A DNA stretch of 5,095 nucleotides. Origin: an uncultured Spirochaetota bacterium (GTDB lineage: Bacteria; Spirochaetota; UBA4802; UBA5368). The stretch lies in NCBI GenBank assembly GCA_937864375.1, contig CALMJO010000332.1:1-5095 (forward strand), given 5' to 3'. A program made the translations under genes and the position numbers. Positions 1 through 5,095 of this stretch are shown here, piece after piece (the first letter of the stretch is position 1; the number at the start of each line of letters is the position of its first letter). A model generated the notes under the pieces. The model made no database searches. It was not told the DNA's origin and saw only the letters and a program-made list of their open reading frames with translations.

Positions 1-267
1 CCCGTGGAGACCGATTTCCCGATCGTCACGGAAAAGGAGATCGCGCGGGAGCGGGTGCGCATTCCCGAGAGGAAATTTTCCGGGCGCGGTGATTTCGCGG
101 AGATCGAGCAGTGCCTTGACGGGGAGACCGCGCGCAGGGAAGCGCGGCGATGCCTCTCCTGCGGACAGGCCTACGGAAAATACCGCACCTGCTGGTTCTG
201 CCTGCCCTGCGAGATCGAGTGCCCTCACAAGGCGCTCAGGGTCGAGATTCCCTATCTATTGAGATGA
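1..267 (+). CDS. Iron-sulfur oxidoreductase subunit, GltD-like (C-terminal fragment)
   Basis: This is the 3' end of a gene entering from outside the window: the frame is open from base 1 and stops at TGA 265-267. A GTG at base 4 could serve as a start, but nothing upstream is visible to support it. Counting from base 4, the fragment has an EARRCLSC motif (Cys50, Cys53), as in the Fe-S domain attached to glutamate-synthase small-subunit-like FAD/NAD(P) oxidoreductases. A ferredoxin-type run follows (Cys63, Cys66, Cys69, Cys73-Pro), expected to hold a 4Fe-4S cluster. The last residues (VEIPYLLR) look like a natural C terminus. I infer an electron-transfer role in the cytoplasm; partner and substrate cannot be told. 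It ends 40 bp before the aminotransferase on the same strand, so co-transcription is likely. Alternatives are a small stand-alone ferredoxin-like protein or the tail of another flavoprotein dehydrogenase. Confidence 0.72.
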   Translation, partial: PVETDFPIVTEKEIARERVRIPERKFSGRGDFAEIEQCLDGETARREARRCLSCGQAYGKYRTCWFCLPCEIECPHKALRVEIPYLLR

Positions 268-296
268 ACGACGACGCACGGGCCGTGAAACATAAA

Positions 297-304
297 AAGG
301 AGGA
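297..304 (+). promoter_or_regulatory. Ribosome binding site of the aminotransferase gene
   Basis: AAGGAGGA is a near-perfect Shine-Dalgarno sequence, placed 3 bases before ATG 308 (4 bases if only AGGAGG is counted). The spacing is on the short side, but no other start nearby fits better, so it fixes the start of the aminotransferase. Confidence 0.8.
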
Positions 305-307
305 CAT

Positions 308-1540
308 ATGAAACTTTATTCATTCGAGAAATCCTACAAGATGTTCGAAGAGGCAAAAAGAATGGTGCCTAACGGCATATACGGGCCCAGGAGCCCGTAC
401 TTCCTGACCTACGGCTCGTACCCGTGCTTTTTCACGCGCGGCAGGGGCTCCCACGTGTGGGACGTGGACGGGAACGAGTACATAGACTACATGTGCTCCT
501 TCGGCACCAACGTGCTCGGCATGTGCAACCCCGAGGTGGACGAGGCGGCCATGGACCAGATGAAGCGCGGCGAGTCCTTCACCCTGCCCACGGACCGGTG
601 GAACGAGCTCGCCGCGGTGCTCGTGAAACAGGTCCGCGGAATGGACTGGACCGCGTTCGGCAAGAACGGCTCCGATGTCACCACCTACGCGACCTCCATC
701 GCGCGCCAGCATACCGGCAGGAAAACGATCATCAACATCACCGGGGCCTACAACGGGGCGCACTTCTGGTGCTCGCACAGCACGGCCGGCATTCCGGAGG
801 AGTACCGTGCGCATGTGTGCTCGTTCAATTTCAACGATCTCGGCGGGCTTGAAAAGCTTATCGGAGAACACAGGGGCGATATCGCCGGCGTCATGCTCAC
901 GCCGCATCATCATCCCGCCATGGCGGACCAGGTGCTGCCGGACGCGGATTTCTACCGCGGGCTGGAAGGCCTCTGCAAAAGCGAGGGGATCGTCTTCATC
1001 ATGGACGATATTCGCTGCGGGTTCAGGCTCCACGAGAACGGCTCGCACTGTTATTACGGGTGCGAACCGGACATCATATGCTTCGGGAAGGCCATGGCGA
1101 ACGGCTATCCCATCTCCGCGATCACCGGCAAGGCCGCCTTCAAGCCGGCGGCGGAAGCGGTGTACTTCACCGGGACCCATTTCTTCGCGGCGGTCCCCAT
1201 GGCGGCGTCCATCGCGACCATCAACATCATCAACCGCGACAGCGTCATTAAAAAGCTGTTCGATACCGGCGTGAAGCTCCGTGACGGGATGCTCGCCCAG
1301 GCGAAGGACGCGGGCCTCCAGGTCCGTTACACCGGGCACCCGGTGATGCCCTTCATGCGCTTCGAGAACGACGCGGATTTTTCCGTCAACAGGCTCTTCT
1401 GCGGCGAGGCGGCGCGGCGAGGCGTGTTCCTGCATCCGCACCACAACTGGTTCGTGTGCCTGGGGCACTCGCAGGCGGACATAGACAGGACGGTCGAGGT
1501 CGCGGGGGAGTGTTTCAAAATCGTGAAAGAAAATAAATAA
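308..1540 (+). CDS. Class III PLP-dependent aminotransferase (glutamate-1-semialdehyde aminomutase-like)
   Basis: A complete 410-residue fold-type I PLP enzyme, close to the usual 400-450 residues of glutamate-1-semialdehyde aminomutases and related omega-aminotransferases. Visible marks in order: the N-terminal WDVDGNEYIDY motif; a phosphate-binding NGS (120-122); the cofactor-stacking Tyr148 in AYNG; Asp233 in MDDIRCGFR, matching the DEVxTGFR motif that contacts the pyridine nitrogen; the presumed Schiff-base Lys261 in FGKAMANG; and Gly289-Thr290, the phosphate contact from the neighbouring subunit. It should move an amino group, or shift it within a molecule, in the cytoplasm. Oddities are DDIRCG in place of DEVMTG, YNG in place of YHG, and two His-rich stretches (200-202; 376, 378, 379). 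A haem-pathway role (hemL) is unlikely, since the neighbours are catabolic-looking and the active-site motifs diverge. It lies 31 bp upstream of the ThDP gene. The family is sure, the substrate unknown. Confidence 0.93.
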   Translation: MKLYSFEKSYKMFEEAKRMVPNGIYGPRSPYFLTYGSYPCFFTRGRGSHVWDVDGNEYIDYMCSFGTNVLGMCNPEVDEAAMDQMKRGESFTLPTDRWNELAAVLVKQVRGMDWTAFGKNGSDVTTYATSIARQHTGRKTIINITGAYNGAHFWCSHSTAGIPEEYRAHVCSFNFNDLGGLEKLIGEHRGDIAGVMLTPHHHPAMADQVLPDADFYRGLEGLCKSEGIVFIMDDIRCGFRLHENGSHCYYGCEPDIICFGKAMANGYPISAITGKAAFKPAAEAVYFTGTHFFAAVPMAASIATINIINRDSVIKKLFDTGVKLRDGMLAQAKDAGLQVRYTGHPVMPFMRFENDADFSVNRLFCGEAARRGVFLHPHHNWFVCLGHSQADIDRTVEVAGECFKIVKENK

Positions 1541-1557
1541 GCCGGTCCCGATTCGGC

Positions 1558-1565
1558 GGAGGAGG
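1558..1565 (+). promoter_or_regulatory. Ribosome binding site of the ThDP-enzyme gene
   Basis: GGAGGAGG lies 6 bases before ATG 1572. The next codon is also ATG (1575); the spacing is good for either, and the first is chosen. The site falls inside the 31-bp gap after the aminotransferase stop, consistent with translation from a shared mRNA. Confidence 0.8.
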
Positions 1566-1571
1566 CTCGCA

Positions 1572-3266
1572 ATGATGCAATCGCTCAACAATGCCGTGGT
1601 GGAGACGCTCATCGAGTGCGGGGTGGATCACGTGTTCGGCATTCCCGGGGGAGGGGCGCTTTTCCTGTACGACGCGCTCTACCAGCACCGGGACCGGATC
1701 ACGAGCGTGCTCGCGCGGCACGAGGGCGCGGCCGCGTGCATGGCCGACATGCACGGCAGGCTCACGGGAAAACCGGCGGCCGTGATCGCGCAGGGAGCGT
1801 GGGCCGCCTCGAACGCCGCGTTCGGCATCCTGGAGGCACACCTGGGCGGATCGCCCCTGATCGTCATCACCGACACCAGCGATTACGGCGGGCTGACCCT
1901 GCATGGTCCCTGGCAGAACGGCACCGGGGAATACGGCTCCTTCAACCTGCCCGCCATCATGCGCTCCATGACCAAGTACACCTGCTTCGCCAACAGTCCC
2001 GACGAGGTGCTCCACGGGATTCGCCTGGCGGTGAAGCATTCCGTGACCGGGCGGCCGGGCCCCGTGTGCGTCTGCGCGCGGATGAACCTGTTCGCCGCGC
2101 AGGTCGACACGGCTGCGGTGAATCCGCGGCTCTTTCCCGCGGCGGGACACCTGAACGCGCCCCCGCCCTGCATCGACGCGGAGACCGCAGGGCGGATCGC
2201 CCAGGCGCTCATCCAGGCGAAGGACCCGGTCATCATCGCCGGCGCCGGGGTCCATCGCGCGCGCGCCTACGGCGAGCTCCGCACGCTGGCCGAGCTCCTG
2301 GGCATTCCCGTGGCCACGAGCTTCATGGGAAAGAGCGCCATCGCCGAAACGCACGACCTCGCCCTGGGCACGATGGGCGGCATCGGACAGAAGATCGCGA
2401 ACGAAAAGATAATGGGGGCCGATACTCTCTTCGCCGTGGGGACGGGGCTCTCTCCCGAGAACACGCGCATGCTCTCGCCGGACTATATCGATCCCCTAAA
2501 ACAGAAAATCATCCAGATGGATATCGAGCCCCTGAACGTGGGATGGACCTACCCCGTCAAGATCGGCGCCGTTTCCGATGCCGGGGCGGGCCTCCGGAAA
2601 ATTATCGAGGCGGTATCCGCGAGCAATCCCGGGATCGATGTCCGGGCGCGCATCGAGGCGCTCAAGGGCCGCAAGGCCGAAACGGGCTTCTTCTCCTGCG
2701 CGGAGTTTTCATCGGATGAAAGCCCCATAGCGCCCGAGCGGATCGTGTGCGAATTGAACGGCGCCATGGGTGAAGATACATTGTTATGCCTCGACGCGGG
2801 GAACAACCGGCAGTGGTTCGCCCGGCATTTCCGGTCCACGAAGGCGGGACAGGTGTTCGCGCCGGGCGGCGCCGGCGGCGTGGGATGGGGGACCCCCGCG
2901 GCCCTCGCGGCGCAGCTCTTGCGCAGGGACGCGAAGGTCGTGGCCGTGTGCGGCGACGGCGGAATGATGATGATGCTCCACTGCCTGGAGTCGGCGAAGC
3001 AGTACGGGCTGCCGGTGACTTATGTGGTGCTCAACAACGCGGCGCTCGGCAACATCAGGGATTTCCAGGCGCCGGACCGTCGCTACTGCACCGAGTATGC
3101 GGCCCCGGATTTCGCGTCCTACGCCCGCGCCGCAGGCTGCGGGGCATACAAGGTGGAAAGGCCCGGCGACCTGGGCGACGCGCTCAAGTCCGCGCTCGCC
3201 TCCGGCGCGCCCTCGGTGGTCGAGGTGATCACGAAGCTCGAGCCGCATTTCAAGCTCATGACGTGA
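1572..3266 (+). CDS. ThDP-dependent enzyme, acetolactate synthase / 2-oxoacid decarboxylase superfamily
   Basis: A complete 564-residue protein with the three-domain plan and usual length (about 550-600) of this superfamily. The N-terminal pyrimidine-binding domain (about 1-170) has FGIPGGG (22-28) and the catalytic Glu51 in RHEGAA, which activates the ThDP aminopyrimidine. The middle domain (about 190-330) starts around the PVIIAGAGV stretch and resembles the FAD/nucleotide-binding domain of acetolactate synthases. The C-terminal domain has the Mg-ThDP motif running from GDG (461-463) to NN (488-489). It should cleave or join C-C bonds next to a keto group, for example decarboxylating a 2-oxo acid. 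Anabolic acetolactate synthase is not assured: the RFDDR-type FAD-loop motif is replaced by GTGLSPENT, the usual RQW after the ThDP motif reads RDF (496-498), and no small regulatory subunit is adjacent. The aminotransferase next door suggests they share a pathway. The family is certain, the reaction is not. Confidence 0.92.
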   Translation: MMQSLNNAVVETLIECGVDHVFGIPGGGALFLYDALYQHRDRITSVLARHEGAAACMADMHGRLTGKPAAVIAQGAWAASNAAFGILEAHLGGSPLIVITDTSDYGGLTLHGPWQNGTGEYGSFNLPAIMRSMTKYTCFANSPDEVLHGIRLAVKHSVTGRPGPVCVCARMNLFAAQVDTAAVNPRLFPAAGHLNAPPPCIDAETAGRIAQALIQAKDPVIIAGAGVHRARAYGELRTLAELLGIPVATSFMGKSAIAETHDLALGTMGGIGQKIANEKIMGADTLFAVGTGLSPENTRMLSPDYIDPLKQKIIQMDIEPLNVGWTYPVKIGAVSDAGAGLRKIIEAVSASNPGIDVRARIEALKGRKAETGFFSCAEFSSDESPIAPERIVCELNGAMGEDTLLCLDAGNNRQWFARHFRSTKAGQVFAPGGAGGVGWGTPAALAAQLLRRDAKVVAVCGDGGMMMMLHCLESAKQYGLPVTYVVLNNAALGNIRDFQAPDRRYCTEYAAPDFASYARAAGCGAYKVERPGDLGDALKSALASGAPSVVEVITKLEPHFKLMT

Positions 3267-3296
3267 CACAGCTTAAACTGAAGGCGCCTTTCATGG

Positions 3297-3488
3297 GAGA
3301 TGAGGAGATAACGGATGAAGGCGATTGAAGAGATAAAAATGGTGATGTCATTTCGACGAACCGCGGCCGTTTGCGATGAGGAGCCATGATGAGCATCGGT
3401 GCGTCTAAGATGTCTCACCCGGGAGACGGGATTCGAAATGACAAAGGGGAAATCAAATTCTTTTATCTCCTCCATCTCTTCAATCCCC
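3297..3488. repeat. Outer inverted repeats enclosing the palindromic element
   Basis: Two pairs of imperfect inverted repeats bracket the inner palindrome. The arm at 3297-3311 (GAGATGAGGAGATAA) matches the reverse complement of 3463-3478 at 15 of 16 positions, with a one-base gap. The arm at 3320-3334 matches the reverse complement of 3474-3488 with one mismatch; its core GATTGAAGAGAT is perfect over 12 bases. The right-hand arms overlap at 3474-3478, so the two pairings exclude each other. They could be ends of a larger MITE-like unit or leftovers of nested insertion. No target-site duplication was identified. Confidence 0.6.
3346..3443. repeat. REP/MITE-like palindromic intergenic repeat
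   Basis: A 98-bp unit bounded by a perfect 11-bp inverted repeat, TGTCATTTCGA (3346-3356) and TCGAAATGACA (3433-3443). A smaller hairpin sits inside: GTCTC (3412-3416) pairs with GAGAC (3423-3427) across a 6-base loop. From memory, palindromes with TGTCATTTCGA ends occur in many copies between genes of several environmental bacterial groups; this window has only one copy, so copy number cannot be checked here. The unit encodes no protein. It may be a non-autonomous element moved by a REP-associated or other transposase, and its RNA form could act as a stem-loop between the ThDP and membrane-protein transcripts. Confidence 0.75.
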
Positions 3489-3533
3489 ACATCCCCTACT
3501 CTTACACATTGATCTATTTCGCGAATATATAGT

Positions 3534-3540
3534 AAAGGAG
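3534..3540 (+). promoter_or_regulatory. Ribosome binding site of the DUF819 gene
   Basis: AAAGGAG lies 7 bases before ATG 3548, an ideal spacing. It matters because it points to a start far upstream of the first in-frame ATG (3670) of the long downstream frame, and so exposes the frame break in this gene. Confidence 0.75.
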
Positions 3541-3547
3541 AATAACC

Positions 3548-4725
3548 ATGGTGGCAACAATTCTGCTCGTCGCATTTTTTCTCGTGTCTCCTGCGTTGAC
3601 ATCTACCTGTGCAAAAAATTTCCACTGCTCGACAAGCTGGGCGCGGGAATACTGTGCTACGGCCTGGGAATGCTCGTGGGCAATACAGGCGTGTTGCCGG
3701 CGTCCGCCAATGACGTGCAGATGAACTTCATGACCGTCACCATTCCCATCGCCCTGTCGCTCATGCTCTTCTCGCTGGACGTCATGCGATGGAGATTCCT
3801 CGCGGGAAAGGCGCTCCTGTCATGCTTCCTGATGATACTGTCGGCGCTCATCGCGACATTCATCGGCTACCTGATCTATCGCGACACCCTCGAGGACGCC
3901 TGGAAGGTCGCGGGCATGCTCGTGGGCATCCCGGTGGGAACGAGCGCGAACCTGAACGCCATAGGTCTCGCCCTGAAAGCGCCGGAGCACCTGCTCGTCC
4001 TCACCAATACCGCCGACATGATCATGTGCACGCCCTATTTCATCCTCATGCTGACCTTCGCCCAGCGCCTGCTCTCCCTTGTGCTGCGCCCGTTCTGCCC
4101 CCCGGCCCGGGTGCAGGACGGCGCCGCTTCGGCCCTGTGCGCGGAAGACCAGACGAAGGACTTCGACGATTATTCGGGCATATTCAAACCTTCGACGCTC
4201 AGGTCGCTGGCCGTGGCCTCGCTCATCTCCGGCGCCATCTTCTGCGTGGCGGGCCTTGCCTATACGCTGGTCCCGAAGGATTTCAACATGGCGGCGCTCA
4301 TCATAAGCATCACCACCCTTGGCATACTCGCCTCGTTCGTGCCGTACATCCACAACCTGAAAATGACCTTCCAGTTCGGCCAGTATATCATGTTCGTCTT
4401 CTGCCTCGTCGTGGGATCCATGTCCAACCTCGAGGCCATAGTAAGCACCATGCCGTCGATCATTATCTACACGGGAATCGTCGTATACGGCTGCCTGGTC
4501 ATCCATATCGTGTTCGCGCTCGTCTTCCGCATTGACACGGACACGGTTATCATTACAAATGTGGCGGGAATATTTTCGGCCCCGTTCGTGCCGGTGATCG
4601 CGAGCGCGCTCAAGAACAAGGACGTGATCCTTTCGGGCATCATCACGGGGATAATCGGGCTCGCCCTGGGCAATTACCTGGGGATCGCGTTTGCGTATTT
4701 TCTGAAAAACCTCTCCTTCCAGTAG
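3548..4725 (+). CDS. DUF819-family membrane protein with N-terminal frame break
   Basis: A polytopic inner-membrane protein with about 10-12 hydrophobic segments. Family marks are GTSANLNAIG near residue 131 and a C-terminal TNVAGIFSAP (from about residue 337) followed by a Gly-rich GIITGIIGLALGNYLG helix. Both match the DUF819 (YjcL-like) family as I remember it. The function is not established; transport of a small metabolite is an inference. The Shine-Dalgarno and ATG 3548 open a hydrophobic segment (MVATILLVAFFLVSPAL) in one frame, which ends at TGA 3722-3724 after 58 residues. The rest continues in the -1 frame from about base 3601 (IYLCKKFPLLDKLG) to TAG 4723-4725. Joined, they give about 392 residues, a normal family length. 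Without the join only 3670-4725 (351 residues, internal Met start) is translatable, lacking the first segments. It could be a true one-base deletion (pseudogene), a sequence error, or recoding. The class is sure, the integrity not. Confidence 0.82.
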
Positions 4726-4860
4726 ATGATCGGCGGGACAGAGGGCCGCATGAAAGAGAGGGAGGTTCAATAGATATGACCGGATCACGTTCAACCGTCA
4801 TCTCGGGAGGCCCACGGCGCATACCGCGGTGCGGCTTCCCCGGTTTCGCGATCATCAGCC

Positions 4861-4890
4861 GGGTGGAAAAGTGCGCCGGGAATTTCACCC
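4861..4890 (+). other. Hairpin in the leader of the aldehyde dehydrogenase gene
   Basis: GGGTG (4861-4865) plus AAA (4867-4869) can pair with TTT (4883-4885) plus CACCC (4886-4890), leaving a bulged G and a 13-base loop. No U-tract follows, so it is not a standard terminator. It lies 24 bases before the start codon of the next gene. The rest of the 189-bp gap (4726-4914) holds nothing else I can support. Confidence 0.3.
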
Positions 4891-4902
4891 CGCTGCTTCT
4901 CC

Positions 4903-4908
4903 AGGGAG
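4903..4908 (+). promoter_or_regulatory. Ribosome binding site of the aldehyde dehydrogenase gene
   Basis: AGGGAG lies 6 bases before ATG 4915 and supports that start. The encoded protein then begins exactly where aldehyde dehydrogenases usually do, a few residues before the first beta strand. Confidence 0.65.
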
Positions 4909-4914
4909 CGGAAT

Positions 4915-5095
4915 ATGCAGCGTTATAAAATCTATGTCGACGGGAAGTGGCTGGACAGCGACACGACGATAACGGCCATCGATCCCGCGACAAACCGGCC
5001 GTTCGCGGAAGTCGCGACCATCGATCGCGCCGGAGTAAAAACCGCCCTGGATGCGGCCCTGAACTGGATCGCTGCCGGCCTGAGCCGCGGCAAGA
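4915..5095 (+). CDS. Aldehyde dehydrogenase family protein (N-terminal fragment)
   Basis: Only the first 60 codons are present; the gene runs off the window. The sequence has the standard opening of the NAD(P)-dependent aldehyde dehydrogenase superfamily: a KIYVDGKWLDS strand (about residues 5-15), then IDPATNRPFAEV (22-33, the NPATGE-type motif), then a helix (about 39-51) corresponding to the one that normally reads DVDxAVxAA. The catalytic Cys and Glu lie beyond the end and cannot be checked. Members oxidise aldehydes to acids, or to acyl-CoA in some subfamilies, in the cytoplasm; the subfamily cannot be assigned from this part. It follows the membrane-protein gene by 189 bp and may have its own promoter. 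Its place beside a transaminase and a ThDP enzyme suggests it oxidises an aldehyde they produce. Confidence 0.85.
   Translation, partial: MQRYKIYVDGKWLDSDTTITAIDPATNRPFAEVATIDRAGVKTALDAALNWIAAGLSRGK

Larger units (their letters stand above)
3267..3547 (+). other. Repeat-bearing intergenic region
   Basis: A 281-bp gap with lower GC than the flanking genes. It holds the REP/MITE-like palindrome and enclosing inverted repeats listed separately, a pyrimidine-rich tract (about 3459-3510), and the ribosome binding site of the membrane-protein gene. I see no convincing gene, RNA gene, terminator with a U-tract, or well-placed promoter. Two tiny open frames start at ATG 3293 (11 codons) and ATG 3315 (24 codons). 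The second is preceded by GAGGAG (3302-3307 region) but runs straight into the repeat and is probably not a gene, or is only a remnant. Confidence 0.6.

Noticed and set aside
277..287. Palindrome CACGGGCCGTG before the aminotransferase
   Set aside because: Only a 4-bp stem with a 3-base loop, no U-tract and no second copy at another gene; insufficient for an operator or terminator call.
320..1612. Long antisense open frame opposite the aminotransferase (430 codons)
   Set aside because: The + strand frame has clear family motifs and a strong ribosome binding site. The antisense product has low-complexity Arg/His/Val-rich composition, typical of GC-rich shadow frames.
1515..2354. Antisense open frame opposite the ThDP gene (279 codons)
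   Set aside because: No recognisable domain; it overlaps the two best-supported genes and is explained by GC-rich codon bias.
3281..3290. Palindrome AAGGCGCCTT after the ThDP gene
   Set aside because: It has no room for a loop and no following U-tract, so it is not a terminator; a 10-bp palindrome can occur by chance.
3502..3531. Promoter-like TTACAC and TATATA with an 18-base spacer
   Set aside because: Transcription would start about at the ribosome binding site (3534-3540), leaving no usable leader. The -35 match is also poor.
3119..3625. Antisense open frame crossing the intergenic repeat (168 codons)
   Set aside because: It spans the end of the ThDP gene, the palindrome and the membrane-gene start, so it is not one coherent gene.
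3820..4794. Antisense open frame opposite the membrane protein (324 codons)
   Set aside because: Charged, His/Arg/Glu-rich translation complementary to hydrophobic codons; no domain recognised.
4776..4928. 50-codon frame after GGAGG in the gap before the aldehyde dehydrogenase
   Set aside because: The composition is not protein-like (Arg/Gly/Pro-rich start), the spacing to GGAGG is long (10 bases), and it overlaps the aldehyde dehydrogenase start by 14 bases.

Overview
This window is a GC-rich bacterial segment with every credible gene on the + strand and strong Shine-Dalgarno sequences. It reads as part of a metabolic gene cluster rather than a phage, plasmid or defence region. The mix of a 4Fe-4S flavoprotein-type oxidoreductase, a thiamine-diphosphate (ThDP) enzyme and a TGTCATTTCGA-type intergenic palindrome suggests a free-living, perhaps anaerobic bacterium. 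My best guess is a Spirochaetota-like or similar lineage, but this is weak and rests mainly on the repeat.

Layout: (1) 1-267, the 3' end of an iron-sulfur oxidoreductase subunit that begins outside the window. (2) 308-1540, a complete class III PLP aminotransferase of the glutamate-1-semialdehyde aminomutase-like group. (3) 1572-3266, a complete ThDP enzyme of the acetolactate synthase/2-oxoacid decarboxylase superfamily. (4) 3267-3547, a 281-bp gap with lower GC than the genes around it, holding a 98-bp REP/MITE-like palindrome enclosed by further inverted repeats. (5) 3548-4725, a DUF819-family polytopic membrane protein whose reading frame is broken near its N terminus: the translation signals and first hydrophobic segment are in one frame and the rest of the protein is in the -1 frame. 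(6) 4726-4914, a 189-bp gap with one weak hairpin and no convincing gene. (7) 4915-5095, the first 60 codons of an aldehyde dehydrogenase that runs off the window.

How they may work together (inference): the aminotransferase and ThDP genes lie 31 bp apart and are probably co-transcribed, possibly with the Fe-S gene 40 bp upstream. Transaminase, ThDP C-C lyase or decarboxylase, membrane transporter and aldehyde dehydrogenase would make a plausible route for taking up an amino compound, deaminating it, cleaving or decarboxylating the oxo product, and oxidising the aldehyde. The substrate cannot be read from the sequence. No RNA genes, CRISPR arrays, complete insertion sequences or convincing intrinsic terminators were seen.
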